From Flavobacterium sp. (GTDB lineage Bacteria; Bacteroidota; Bacteroidia; Flavobacteriales; Flavobacteriaceae), in assembly GCF_029945805.1 (NCBI RefSeq), contig NZ_JAQSDH010000045.1, positions 62,001 to 126,000 on the forward strand: DNA of 64,000 nucleotides, given 5' to 3'. The translations under genes and the position numbers were made by a program. The notes beneath the pieces were generated by a model. It was given only the letters and a program-made list of their open reading frames with translations, was not told where the DNA came from and ran no database searches. Below, one piece after another: positions 23,730 to 32,059 of this stretch. Position 1 is the first letter of the stretch. The number at the start of each line of letters is the position of its first letter.

Positions 23730-24476
23730 ATGAAAATATTAGTTTGCATCAGTCATGTTCCTGATACTACTTCAAAAATCAATTTTGTCAATGGCGATAC
23801 CGAATTTGACACGAATGGTGTTCAATATGTAATCAATCCAAATGATGAATTCGGATTAACAAGAGCTATTTGGTTTCAAGAACAACAAGGGGCGAATGTT
23901 ACTGTTGTGAATGTTGGCGGTGCAGATGCAGAAGCAACTTTGAGAAAAGCACTAGCGATTGGAGCTAATGAAGCAATCAGAGTAAATGCAATTCCAACAG
24001 ACGGATATTTTGTAGCGCAACAATTGGCCGAAGTAGCAAAATCTGGAAGTTATGACTTAATCATTTGCGGAAAAGAATCATTAGATTATAATGGCGGAAT
24101 GGTTCCTGGAATGTTAGCTACTTTATTGGATTACAACTTTGTAAATTCATGTACCGAACTTACGATCGACGGAACTTCTGCAAAAGCAGCTAGAGAAATT
24201 GATGGTGGAAAAGAAATTATATCGGCGGCGCTTCCGTTAGTTATTGGTGGCCAAAAAGGATTGGTTGAAGAAAAGGACTTGAGAATTCCAAACATGAGAG
24301 GAATCATGACAGCCCGAACTAAAGTATTGACTGTTCTTGAGCCATTAGCTTCTGACACCAATACTAAAGCGGTGAAATTTGAAAAACCTGCTCCAAGATC
24401 AGCCGTGAAATTATTTGCTGCAGACGACTTGGACGGCCTAATCAATGCATTGCACAACGAAGCGAAAGTTATTTAA
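23730..24476 (+). CDS. etfB: Electron transfer flavoprotein subunit beta
   Basis: The ATG at 23730 gives the canonical N-terminus MKILVCISHVPDTT and lies downstream of the -7 box at 23689-23696; the upstream TTG frame would overlap the promoter. The 248-residue protein has the ETF beta AMP-binding region (CGKESLDYNGGMVPGMLA) and the motif around LPLVIGGQKGLVE with IPNMRGIMTARTK. With EtfA it carries electrons from acyl-CoA dehydrogenases to the quinone pool. Confidence 0.97.
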   Translation: MKILVCISHVPDTTSKINFVNGDTEFDTNGVQYVINPNDEFGLTRAIWFQEQQGANVTVVNVGGADAEATLRKALAIGANEAIRVNAIPTDGYFVAQQLAEVAKSGSYDLIICGKESLDYNGGMVPGMLATLLDYNFVNSCTELTIDGTSAKAAREIDGGKEIISAALPLVIGGQKGLVEEKDLRIPNMRGIMTARTKVLTVLEPLASDTNTKAVKFEKPAPRSAVKLFAADDLDGLINALHNEAKVI

Positions 24477-24489
24477 TAATTATTATAAA

Positions 24490-24542
24490 TTTTGAATTAT
24501 AAATTTTAAATTGTTTTAGACTTTTTCATTTATAATTCAAAA
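24490..24542. repeat. Hairpin and AATTCAAAATT-word spacer between etfB and etfA
   Basis: A 14-bp perfect inverted repeat (TTTTGAATTATAAA at 24490-24503, TTTATAATTCAAAA at 24529-24542) inside an AT-only word repeat. It may attenuate or stabilise the bicistronic mRNA. Confidence 0.65.
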
Positions 24543-24565
24543 TTCAAAATTTAAAATAGAAAAAG

Positions 24566-25534
24566 ATGTCAATATTAATATACGCTGAATCAGCAGACGG
24601 AAAATTTAAAAAAGTTGCATTTGAATTGGCCTCTTACGCAAAAAAAGTAGCTGATTCTCTAGGAACAAATGTAACTGCGGTTACTGTAAATACAGATAAT
24701 GTTTCTGATTTATCGAAATACGGAGTTTCAAAAGTACTTATAGTTTCAAACGAGAAACTTAAAAACTTCAACGCAAAAGCTTATGCCGATGTTATAAAAC
24801 AAGCAGCACAAAAAGAAAGTGCGAAATTGATTTTACTTTCATCAACAACAGATAGTTTGTATTTGGCTCCAATAGTAAGTATCGGTCTAAATGCTGGATT
24901 TGCATCCAATGTAATTGGTTTACCAATTAGCACTTCGCCTTTTCAAGTAAAAAGAACAGCTTTCTCAAACAAAGCGTACAACATTACCGAAATCTATACC
25001 GATATAAAAATACTAAGCTTAGCTAAAAACTCTTATGGTATTTTTGAAAGTGAAACTTCATTAACAGAAGAAGCATTTTCACCATCATTAAACGATGCTG
25101 ATTTCAATGTAAAAGTAGAATCAGTAGAAAAAGCTTCTGGAAAAGTAACTATTGCCGATGCTGATATCGTAGTTTCTGGCGGTCGTGGATTAAAGGGCCC
25201 TGAAAATTGGGGCGTATTAGAAAATCTGGCTGCAGTTCTTGGAGCCGCAACTGCTTGCTCAAAACCAGTTTCAGATTTAGGTTGGAGACCTCACAGCGAA
25301 CACGTTGGGCAAACGGGAAAACCTGTAGCTTCCAATTTATATATTGCACTCGGAATTTCAGGAGCGATACAGCACATTGCGGGAATTAACTCTTCTAAAG
25401 TGAAAGTGGTAATCAACACCGATGCTGATGCACCCTTCTTCAAAGTTGCCGACTATGGTATCGTTGGTGATGCACTGGATATCGTTCCTAAATTAACTGA
25501 AAAACTGAAAGAGTTTAAAGCGCACAACTCATAA
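24566..25534 (+). CDS. etfA: Electron transfer flavoprotein subunit alpha
   Basis: The 322-residue protein has an N-terminal alpha/beta domain and the FAD-binding ETF alpha C-terminal domain: VVSGGRGLKGPENW, AAVLGAATACSKPVSDLGW, HVGQTGKPV, YIALGISGAIQHIAG and INTDADAPFF. It binds FAD in the ETF heterodimer. It follows etfB by 89 bp and is ended by a strong terminator. Confidence 0.97.
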   Translation: MSILIYAESADGKFKKVAFELASYAKKVADSLGTNVTAVTVNTDNVSDLSKYGVSKVLIVSNEKLKNFNAKAYADVIKQAAQKESAKLILLSSTTDSLYLAPIVSIGLNAGFASNVIGLPISTSPFQVKRTAFSNKAYNITEIYTDIKILSLAKNSYGIFESETSLTEEAFSPSLNDADFNVKVESVEKASGKVTIADADIVVSGGRGLKGPENWGVLENLAAVLGAATACSKPVSDLGWRPHSEHVGQTGKPVASNLYIALGISGAIQHIAGINSSKVKVVINTDADAPFFKVADYGIVGDALDIVPKLTEKLKEFKAHNS

Positions 25535-25554
25535 AATCAATTTATTAGTTCGTT

Positions 25555-25597
25555 AAAAGAGCCGTTAGAAAATAAAATATCTAACGGCTCTTTTTTT
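25555..25597 (+). terminator. Terminator of etfBA
   Basis: A 14-bp stem (AAAGAGCCGTTAGA with TCTAACGGCTCTTT, 10-base loop) followed by a run of Ts. Confidence 0.95.
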
Positions 25598-25794
25598 ATG
25601 AAAATCCGTTTTAAGAAGCAAAAACTTTTTGTTACTTTGCAATCCGTTTTAGTGTCAAATGAAACGGACAAAAAATAAAAAGTAACGTTATTGCCTTTTG
25701 GAAATTCCAAAATGTGAAATCATACAAATAAACATCCAAAAAGGTAGTGATTTCTAAAAATCTGAAATCTACTATCTGAAACCCAATATCTGAA

Positions 25795-26421
25795 ATGAGT
25801 TTAGTAAAACTAACTATAAAAGGGATTTCCTACAGCCAAACGCAGAACGGCGCCTATGCGTTGATCTTAAATGAAGTTGATGGCGAACGTAAATTACCAA
25901 TAGTCATTGGCGCATTTGAAGCACAATCTATCGCTATTGCATTAGAAAAAGAAATAAAACCACCACGTCCGTTAACACATGATTTATTCAAAAGTTTCGC
26001 GGATCGTTTTGATATTGTAGTAAAGCAAGTAATCATCCATAAATTGGTTGATGGTGTTTTCTATTCAAGTATTATTTGCGAAAGAGATAAAATTGAAGAG
26101 ATAATTGATGCCCGAACTTCCGATGCTATTGCTTTAGCACTTCGCTTTGCCGCCCCTATATTTACCTATAAAAATATATTAGACAAGGCTGGAGTGTACC
26201 TCAACAATCAAACAGATTTGGAAAACCAAAATACAGATGATGACGGTATCCTTTCTACTCCCGAAACTTTCGGATTGGATGATGAAGTCAACAAGATCAT
26301 TGACCTATATAAAGCAATGAGCCTTTCTGAACTATATGAAGCTTTGGAGAAAGCGGTGCAAAACGAAGACTACGAAAAAGCGGCACAGATTAGAGACGAA
26401 ATTTGTAAAAGAGAATCATAA
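25795..26421 (+). CDS. Bifunctional nuclease family protein (DUF151) with UVR motif
   Basis: A 208-residue protein. Residues 1-135 form the BFN/DUF151 domain (LPIVIGAFEAQSIAIAL, RPLTHDLFKSF, DARTSDAIALALRF). Residues 175-205 form a UvrB/UvrC motif (LYEALEKAVQNEDYEKAAQIRDE). This architecture is typical of Bacteroidota. Nuclease activity has been reported for plant homologues; the bacterial role is unclear. The ATG comes right after three spaced copies of ATCTGAAA. Confidence 0.92.
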   Translation: MSLVKLTIKGISYSQTQNGAYALILNEVDGERKLPIVIGAFEAQSIAIALEKEIKPPRPLTHDLFKSFADRFDIVVKQVIIHKLVDGVFYSSIICERDKIEEIIDARTSDAIALALRFAAPIFTYKNILDKAGVYLNNQTDLENQNTDDDGILSTPETFGLDDEVNKIIDLYKAMSLSELYEALEKAVQNEDYEKAAQIRDEICKRES

Positions 26422-26495
26422 AGTTAATTTGATTGTTTGGCAATTCGGTTATTCGTAACAAATTACCAAATTCACCAATACACAAATAACCAATA

Positions 26496-27320
26496 ATGAA
26501 GCAATACCACGATTTAGTGCAACACGTTTTAGAAAACGGCTGCCAAAAAGGAGACAGAACAGGAACAGGAACCAAAAGTGTTTTTGGTTACCAAATGCGT
26601 TTTGATTTAAATGAAGGTTTCCCAATGGTAACAACCAAAAAACTACATCTAAAATCGATTATTTATGAATTGCTTTGGTTCCTAAAAGGCGACACAAACA
26701 TCAACTATCTTCAGGAAAATGGTGTTAAAATTTGGGATGATTGGGCGGATGAAAATGGCGACTTAGGCCCAGTTTATGGTCACCAATGGCGCAATTGGAA
26801 CAGCGAAGAAATGGATCAGATTACGGAATTGATTGAGACTTTAAAAACAAATCCAAACAGCAGAAGAATGTTAGTTTCCGCGTGGAATCCTTCTGTTTTG
26901 CCTGACACCTCAAAATCATTTGCAGAGAATGTAGCCAACGGAAAAGCTGCATTGCCGCCGTGCCACGCCTTTTTTCAGTTTTATGTTGCCGATGGAAAAT
27001 TATCTTGTCAATTATATCAACGGAGTGCCGATATTTTTCTTGGCGTACCCTTCAACATTGCGTCTTATGCTTTGTTTACGATGATGATTGCGCAGGTTTG
27101 CGAATTACAACTCGGTGACTTCATCCATACTTTTGGTGACGCGCACATTTACAATAATCATTTTGATCAATTGGAATTACAGTTATCACGCGAGCCAAAG
27201 CCACTACCAAAAATGATTTTAAATACCAACGTGAAAAACATCTTCGACTTTACTTTTGAAGATTTTACATTGGAAGGCTACGAACCTCATCCGCATATTA
27301 AGGGAAGTGTCGCGGTATAA
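26496..27320 (+). CDS. thyA: Thymidylate synthase
   Basis: A 274-residue ThyA with the nucleophile Cys156 in [12 protein letters not shown], phosphate-binding RTGTGT and SRRM, the [17 protein letters not shown] motif and the usual C-terminal GSVAV. It makes dTMP from dUMP using methylene-tetrahydrofolate and produces dihydrofolate, which FolA (29222) recycles; the two genes are about 1.9 kb apart on the same strand, in separate transcription units. Confidence 0.98.
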   Translation: MKQYHDLVQHVLENGCQKGDRTGTGTKSVFGYQMRFDLNEGFPMVTTKKLHLKSIIYELLWFLKGDTNINYLQENGVKIWDDWADENGDLGPVYGHQWRNWNSEEMDQITELIETLKTNPNSRRMLVSAWNPSVLPDTSKSFAENVANGKAALPPCHAFFQFYVADGKLSCQLYQRSADIFLGVPFNIASYALFTMMIAQVCELQLGDFIHTFGDAHIYNNHFDQLELQLSREPKPLPKMILNTNVKNIFDFTFEDFTLEGYEPHPHIKGSVAV

Positions 27321-27329
27321 AATTCAGCT

Positions 27330-28280
27330 ATGAGAATAAATTTTCTTTTATCCTTTGTTCTTTTTACTAAAATACTTTTCGCTCAGAATACTGAAGAAAG
27401 AAAAGTATATTTAGATTCAGTATTTAAAGAAACTGCAGAAATTGATTCTCCTTATTATCGAGTTATAGAGAACGAAGACGAAGTGAAAGAGGAATATAAG
27501 TTCAAGATTTTCTACAAATCTGGCAAAGTTTTTAAGGAAGGAAATACCCGTTCAAAGACAAACCTTATTGAAGAAGGCTTAATTACATCCTATTTTGAAA
27601 ACGGAAACAAAAAAGAAGAACTCACTATTTTAAAAGGTACTACAACTGGAACAAAAACGATGTGGTTTGAGAACGGCAAAACAAAATACATTAAAGATTA
27701 CTTATTAAAACAAAAAAACAGCTTGCTCCCTACTATCAAGATAATGCAATTCTGGGACAAAAACAACATTCAAAAAATTATTGATGGTAATGGTTTTTTT
27801 GAAGATGAAGAAAAAAAATGCTACGAAAAAGGAATGATTGAAAACGGCCTAAAAACAGGAAAATGGATAGGAGAAGATAAATCAAACTCTTTTGAGATTA
27901 CCTTTATAGAAGAATATAAAAATGGAGAGCTGATAAAAGGGGTTAGTACCGACAAGGCGAATATTGAACACACTTATTATGAAGTAAACGCAGCTCCAAA
28001 ACCTAGAAAAGGCTACGAACACTTCTACAAATACATTGGAAAAAAATTTGCAGTCAATAAACAGATGGAAGCAACGGGAGGAAAAGTCCTTCTAAGCTTT
28101 ACTGTAGAAAAAGACGGCAGCATTAATGAAGCAACTGTTTTAAAAAGCGCTGGTGCCGACTTTGACAACGAATCAATACGCGTGGTCAAACAATATCCGG
28201 ATTGGGAATCAGGAAAATACAGAGGATTGAAAGCTAGAGTTAAGTATGTGCTTCCTATAACAATTCGACCACCTCAATAA
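27330..28280 (+). CDS. Exported protein with C-terminal TonB-like domain and YwqK/MORN-type repeats
   Basis: The 316-residue protein has a signal peptide (MRINFLLSFVLFTKILFAQN), then short antitoxin YwqK/MORN-like repeats with the pattern SYFENGNKKEEL and MWFENGKTKYI (about 60-130). The TonB C-terminal domain (GGKVLLSFTVEKDGSINEATVLKSAG, about 250-316) comes last. It lacks the membrane anchor and Pro-rich stalk of a real energy transducer, so it is probably a periplasmic or peripheral protein using the fold for protein contacts. It starts 9 bp after thyA. Confidence 0.85.
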   Translation: MRINFLLSFVLFTKILFAQNTEERKVYLDSVFKETAEIDSPYYRVIENEDEVKEEYKFKIFYKSGKVFKEGNTRSKTNLIEEGLITSYFENGNKKEELTILKGTTTGTKTMWFENGKTKYIKDYLLKQKNSLLPTIKIMQFWDKNNIQKIIDGNGFFEDEEKKCYEKGMIENGLKTGKWIGEDKSNSFEITFIEEYKNGELIKGVSTDKANIEHTYYEVNAAPKPRKGYEHFYKYIGKKFAVNKQMEATGGKVLLSFTVEKDGSINEATVLKSAGADFDNESIRVVKQYPDWESGKYRGLKARVKYVLPITIRPPQ

Positions 28281-28289
28281 AAATAAAAT

Positions 28290-28320
28290 AACCGTCTCTT
28301 ACGAATAAGGGACGGTTTTT
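28290..28320 (+). terminator. Terminator after the TonB-domain gene
   Basis: A 12-bp stem AACCGTCTCTTA / TAAGGGACGGTT with one wobble and a CGAA tetraloop, followed by Ts. Strong. Confidence 0.92.
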
Positions 28321-28351
28321 GAGTTTAAACCAATAAACCTAACCAAAAAAT

Positions 28352-28648
28352 TTAAAGGGCTAAAACACTATTTTCTGCTCCAGCAAATTCGTTGTAAGCA
28401 TAACTATCCGCTTCAGGATCGTTTAAATAAGCACCATCCACTAAATATTTGAATTCAAAAGAATTGTCTTTTGGCAAATCGAAGGTAGCTTTGAAAGTTC
28501 CCGTTTTTAATTTTAATAATTCTCCTTCTGCTGGGTTCCAATTATTGAAATCTCCTACTACTGCAGCCGTATTTGCTTCTTTTGCCTCGATTGAAAAGGT
28601 AACTTTAACAACCGGTTTTGTTTTTATAACTTGTTTCTTGATAGCCAT
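28352..28648 (-). CDS. Small isoamylase-type early-set (glycogen-binding) domain protein
   Basis: A 98-residue stand-alone E-set/CBM48-like domain: VTFSIEAKEANTAAVVGDFNNWNPAEGELLKL, FEFKYLVDGAYLNDPEA. These motifs match the glycogen-binding domain of AMPK beta and isoamylase. It has no catalytic domain and no signal peptide. It may bind alpha-glucan or act as a regulatory subunit; known glycogen genes are not nearby. It is transcribed opposite to its neighbours. Confidence 0.88.
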   Translation of the reverse strand: MAIKKQVIKTKPVVKVTFSIEAKEANTAAVVGDFNNWNPAEGELLKLKTGTFKATFDLPKDNSFEFKYLVDGAYLNDPEADSYAYNEFAGAENSVLAL

Positions 28649-28886
28649 AACTAATTCATTTATAGATTACTGTGGCAAAGTAAAGCAATAGTTTAATATG
28701 ATTTACAACTACAATCACTTTTGAGAATTTGCTAATAACTAAGCAGAATACCAAAGGAATATGTAATTAAAAGTGCTTTTAAATTGGCATCTGTAATTAG
28801 GAAAACGTTTTCTTATTGCATTATGTTAAAATCATATTTCCGTATTTTAAAAATAAATTTTACCTTTAAGGCACAAATTAGGTCTT

Positions 28887-29225
28887 ATGGAAGTACAGCA
28901 ACACGAACTATATGAATATGCACGAGATCGAATCAAGCAGAAGAAACGCTTATTTTATCATTTTGTAATTATATGCATTGGAAGTATTTTTATATTCGTT
29001 GCCAATAAATGGCTCGGTTTGTACGCAGATAAAATTTGGTGGACTTGGGCAATCGCTATTTGGGTTTTTATCTTTTTATTACACGCCATCAAAGTATTTA
29101 TAATTGATAGTTTTATGAATAAAAATTGGGAAAGAGATCAAATTGATAAATTAATTCTGAAACAATCCAAAAAAATTGAAAATCTAAAAAACGATTTGGA
29201 AAATTCAAAACCATCTACAGAATGA
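28887..29225 (+). CDS. 2TM domain-containing membrane protein
   Basis: A 112-residue protein with N-terminal YEYARDRIKQKKRLFYHF, two membrane helices (FVIICIGSIFIFVANKWLGL and IWWTWAIAIWVFIFLLHAIKVF) and a charged cytoplasmic helix (WERDQIDKLILKQ). This is the 2TM family often found linked to LytTR regulators or alone in Bacteroidota. Its stop overlaps the folA start by 4 bp (ATGA), so the two are coupled. Confidence 0.9.
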   Translation: MEVQQHELYEYARDRIKQKKRLFYHFVIICIGSIFIFVANKWLGLYADKIWWTWAIAIWVFIFLLHAIKVFIIDSFMNKNWERDQIDKLILKQSKKIENLKNDLENSKPSTE

Positions 29226-29704
29226 TTACACTTATTGCTGCTGTAGCAGAAAACAATGCGCTTGGCAAACACAATCAATTGCTATGGCATTTACCTAATG
29301 ATTTCAAGAGATTCAAAAGTATCACGACTGGACATTACATTATATTGGGAAGAAAAACTTTTGAAAGTTTCCCAAAACCCTTACCCAACCGAACTCATGT
29401 TATTATAACACGTCAAAAGGGATATCATTACGAAGGATGCATTGTTGTTGATTCTTTGCAAAAAGCAATTGACATTTGTCCAAAAAACGAAGAACTATTC
29501 ATTATTGGCGGTGGTGAAATCTACAATCAATCCATAGATATAGCCGATAAACTGGATATTACCAAAGTACATCACACCTTTGAAGCAGATACGTTTTTTC
29601 CATCAATTGATATGGAAAAATGGAAACGCACTTCAGCAGAATTTCATTCCAAAGACGAAAAACATTCATTTGATTTTACGTTTGAAACGTTTTTAAGAAA
29701 GTAA
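29222..29704 (+). CDS. folA: Dihydrofolate reductase
   Basis: A 160-residue DHFR with MITLIAAVAENNALGK, the catalytic Asp27 in LWHLPNDFKRFK, the NADPH motifs GRKTFESFPKPLPNR and IIGGGEIY. It regenerates tetrahydrofolate used by thymidylate synthase. Translationally coupled to the upstream 2TM gene through an ATGA overlap. Confidence 0.97.
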   Translation: MITLIAAVAENNALGKHNQLLWHLPNDFKRFKSITTGHYIILGRKTFESFPKPLPNRTHVIITRQKGYHYEGCIVVDSLQKAIDICPKNEELFIIGGGEIYNQSIDIADKLDITKVHHTFEADTFFPSIDMEKWKRTSAEFHSKDEKHSFDFTFETFLRK

Positions 29705-29820
29705 CAAAGTAAATTTCAAAGTTTATAGCGTAGTTGGTTTGTAAAAAACTTTGAAACTTTGGATCCATGAAACCTTGAAACTTAATCGAAATATTGACTT
29801 ATATTTGCCAAAAAATAAGC
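29705..29820 (+). promoter_or_regulatory. menG promoter and TTTCAAAGTTT hairpin spacer
   Basis: An 11-bp perfect inverted repeat (TTTCAAAGTTT 29714-29724, AAACTTTGAAA 29746-29756) lies after folA within a repeated CTTTGAAAC word. Then TTG (29775-29777), 22 bases and an exact -7 box TATATTTG (29800-29807) lead into the menG ATG 14 bases later, implying a very short leader. Confidence 0.65.
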
Positions 29821-30552
29821 ATGTCAAAAAACATCACACCCTATAAAGATTCTTCGTTAGGCAAAAAAGAACAAGTTACTCAAATGTTTGATACCATTTC
29901 GGGTAATTACGATGGGCTCAACCGAGTTATTTCGATGGGGATTGATGTAAAATGGAGAGATAAAGTAGTCGCGCTGGTTGCCGAAAAAAATCCGGCAACA
30001 ATCTTAGATATTGCAACTGGAACTGGAGATTTAGTAATCCTGATGGCAAAAACAAAAGCCACAAGAATTATTGGATTAGACATCTCCTCTGGTATGTTGG
30101 AAGTCGGAAAGAAAAAAATTGAAAAAGAAAACCTGACGAACCGAATTGAAATGGTGTTAGGCGATAGTGAGAATATGCCTTATACTGATAATTATTTTGA
30201 CGCCATCACGGTTTCCTTTGGTATCCGTAATTTTGAAACTCTTGAAAAAGGATTGGCTGAAATTTATAGAGTTTTGAAACCAGGCGGAATTTTTGTGATA
30301 TTGGAAACATCAATACCAACAAAATTTCCATTCAAACAAGGATATACTTTTTACAGTAAATTTATTTTACCTATTATTGGAAAACTGTTTTCAAAAGATA
30401 ATGATGCCTACGGTTATTTATCGGAATCAGCTGCAAATTTTCCTTTTGGAGAAACCTTAAACAATATTTTGAGAAAAATTTCGTTTATAGAATGTAAAGC
30501 TATGCCCCAAACGTTTGGAGTAGCCACAATTTACACTGCAACAAAAAAATGA
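29821..30552 (+). CDS. menG: Demethylmenaquinone methyltransferase (UbiE/MenG)
   Basis: The ATG at 29821 is used because the upstream frame start falls in the promoter. The 243-residue SAM methyltransferase has YDGLNRVISMGIDVKWR, LDIATGTGDL, GDSENMPYTDNYFDAITVSFGIRNF and RVLKPGG. In these menaquinone-only bacteria it performs the last step of menaquinone synthesis. It supplies the quinone for the NDH-2 and cytochrome oxidase systems in this window. Overlaps the next gene by 4 bp. Confidence 0.95.
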   Translation: MSKNITPYKDSSLGKKEQVTQMFDTISGNYDGLNRVISMGIDVKWRDKVVALVAEKNPATILDIATGTGDLVILMAKTKATRIIGLDISSGMLEVGKKKIEKENLTNRIEMVLGDSENMPYTDNYFDAITVSFGIRNFETLEKGLAEIYRVLKPGGIFVILETSIPTKFPFKQGYTFYSKFILPIIGKLFSKDNDAYGYLSESAANFPFGETLNNILRKISFIECKAMPQTFGVATIYTATKK

Positions 30553-31286
30553 AATTGACGTTTTTCAGCACTAATATGAAAAAAATAGTTCTCCTAATCC
30601 TACTATTTTCAATACAAGCCAAAGCACAATTGGGCAAAAGTATGTTTACAAAAGATCCGATCGTCAATCTCGAAAATTTTGATGTACAACGCGTATATTG
30701 GGGTTACTATTTGGGTTTTAGTAGTTTTGATTTTAAAACCGATTACAAAACCAATGTCGATAATGGGATGAGCATTGACGTGAAAGGGAATACCGGATTT
30801 AATGTAGGATTGGTGGGCGTACTTCGTCTCCACGAATATATAGAACTTCGCTTTGAACCAGGACTGTATTATGCTAGTAGAACGCTGACTTATGCTCAGT
30901 TTAATACTGAAAGGGACGGTTTGAGAGAAGTAAAAGCAACTTATATTGATTTTCCAATGCTGATAAAATTCTCTTCCCTGAGGACTGGAAATGTTCGCCC
31001 ATACCTTGTGGGCGGCTTATCTGCGACTTTAAATCTTTCCAGTAATTCGAAATCAAAAGACGATAATTTACAACAAAAATTTAGAGTAAAACCTTGGACA
31101 CAAAACTATCAATTGGGTTTTGGAATTGATTTATATTTCGAATATTTCAAGTTCTCGCCTTCAATTCGTGGCGTTTTTGGTTTGAAAAATGAACTGATTC
31201 CCGATGCTGACCCAAACAGTCCCTGGACTGGCAATGTGGAATCACTGAAGACTAGAGCCGTTTTAATCAACTTTACGTTTCACTAA
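30549..31286 (+). CDS. porT: PorT-like outer-membrane protein of type IX secretion
   Basis: A 245-residue outer-membrane beta-barrel with a signal peptide (VLLILLFSIQAKAQ). Motifs such as VQRVYWGYYLGFSSFDFK, FNVGLVGVLRLHEYIELRFEPGL, TYIDFPMLIKFSS and RPYLVGG match PorT/SprT, required for T9SS function in Porphyromonas and Flavobacterium. The genomic place after menG and beside a SpoU methyltransferase fits my recollection of Flavobacterium. An ATG at 30576 (MKKIVLLIL) is an alternative start and gives a tidier signal peptide. The T9SS substrate at 1-861 would depend on this system. Confidence 0.88.
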   Translation: MKLTFFSTNMKKIVLLILLFSIQAKAQLGKSMFTKDPIVNLENFDVQRVYWGYYLGFSSFDFKTDYKTNVDNGMSIDVKGNTGFNVGLVGVLRLHEYIELRFEPGLYYASRTLTYAQFNTERDGLREVKATYIDFPMLIKFSSLRTGNVRPYLVGGLSATLNLSSNSKSKDDNLQQKFRVKPWTQNYQLGFGIDLYFEYFKFSPSIRGVFGLKNELIPDADPNSPWTGNVESLKTRAVLINFTFH

Positions 31287-31290
31287 TTTG

Positions 31291-32022
31291 TTATTGCATA
31301 GTTCTTCTGAATTCGCTGAGGAAAATAGCCGTTGCTGTAGCTACATTTAAACTTTCTGTTTGCTGAATAGCACCAAATCGCGGAATAGCAATTCTATTTT
31401 TAATGGTCTTTTCCAAATTAGGTGAAATCCCGTTGGCTTCGTTTCCTAAAATTAATATTGCTTCTTTTGGTAATGCTTCGTTGTAAACATTCTTGCCATC
31501 CATAAAAGTTCCAAAGACAGGAAGCTGACTTTCGGAAATAAATTTATCTAAATCGACATAACTTACATTCACTCTTTTGATAGAACCCATTGTAGATTGG
31601 ATAACTTTCGGATTATAAACATCGACAGTTTCTAATGAGCAAACCAATTGTTTTACACCAAACCAATCACAAAGACGGATGATGGTTCCTAAATTTCCCG
31701 GATCACGAATATCCTCAAGGACCACAATCAATCCTTGCGTCTCCATTTTGGTTTTTACTGGAATTTTAAAAATAGCCAAGCACGAACTTGGCGTATGCAA
31801 AGCAGAAATCCGTTTCATGTCGGGTTCTTTGACCACTGTTTTCCGTGAAAGCGATACTTCTTCAAAAATAGCTTCTGTTACGAATAAATGTTCGAGTACA
31901 AAATTTGATTGTAACAATTCCTGTATTACTTTTACACCCTCGGCAATAAACAATTGATGCTCATTTCGGTATTTTTTTTGTTGAAGACTTGTAATTAGTT
32001 TTATTTGGTTTTTACTAACCAT
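31291..32022 (-). CDS. TrmH/SpoU family RNA 2'-O-methyltransferase
   Basis: The start at 32022 (MVSKNQIKLITSLQQKKYRNEHQLFIAEG) removes 59 residues that have no family match and would run across the divergent tamL promoter. The 243-residue SPOUT enzyme has VVLEDIRDPGNLGTIIRLCDWFG, ILILGNEANGIS and the C-terminal trefoil knot motif IPRFGAIQQTESLNVATATAI. It methylates a ribose in rRNA or tRNA; the exact site is not predictable. Confidence 0.93.
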   Translation of the reverse strand: MVSKNQIKLITSLQQKKYRNEHQLFIAEGVKVIQELLQSNFVLEHLFVTEAIFEEVSLSRKTVVKEPDMKRISALHTPSSCLAIFKIPVKTKMETQGLIVVLEDIRDPGNLGTIIRLCDWFGVKQLVCSLETVDVYNPKVIQSTMGSIKRVNVSYVDLDKFISESQLPVFGTFMDGKNVYNEALPKEAILILGNEANGISPNLEKTIKNRIAIPRFGAIQQTESLNVATATAIFLSEFRRTMQ

Positions 32023-32031
32023 AAAATACTG

Positions 32032-32039
32032 TACTTTTG
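32032..32039 (+). promoter_or_regulatory. -7 box TACTTTTG for tamL
   Basis: Exact TAnnTTTG match 20 bases before the TTG start of tamL. A TTG at 32005-32007 is a possible -33 element, with slightly long spacing. The box lies just upstream of the divergent methyltransferase gene. Confidence 0.55.
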
Positions 32040-32059
32040 AATTAAATATTTCACCACAC

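Noticed and set aside
27330..28280. True TonB energy transducer
   Set aside because: It has a cleavable signal peptide and no membrane anchor or Pro-rich stalk, so it cannot couple to ExbB/ExbD in the usual way.
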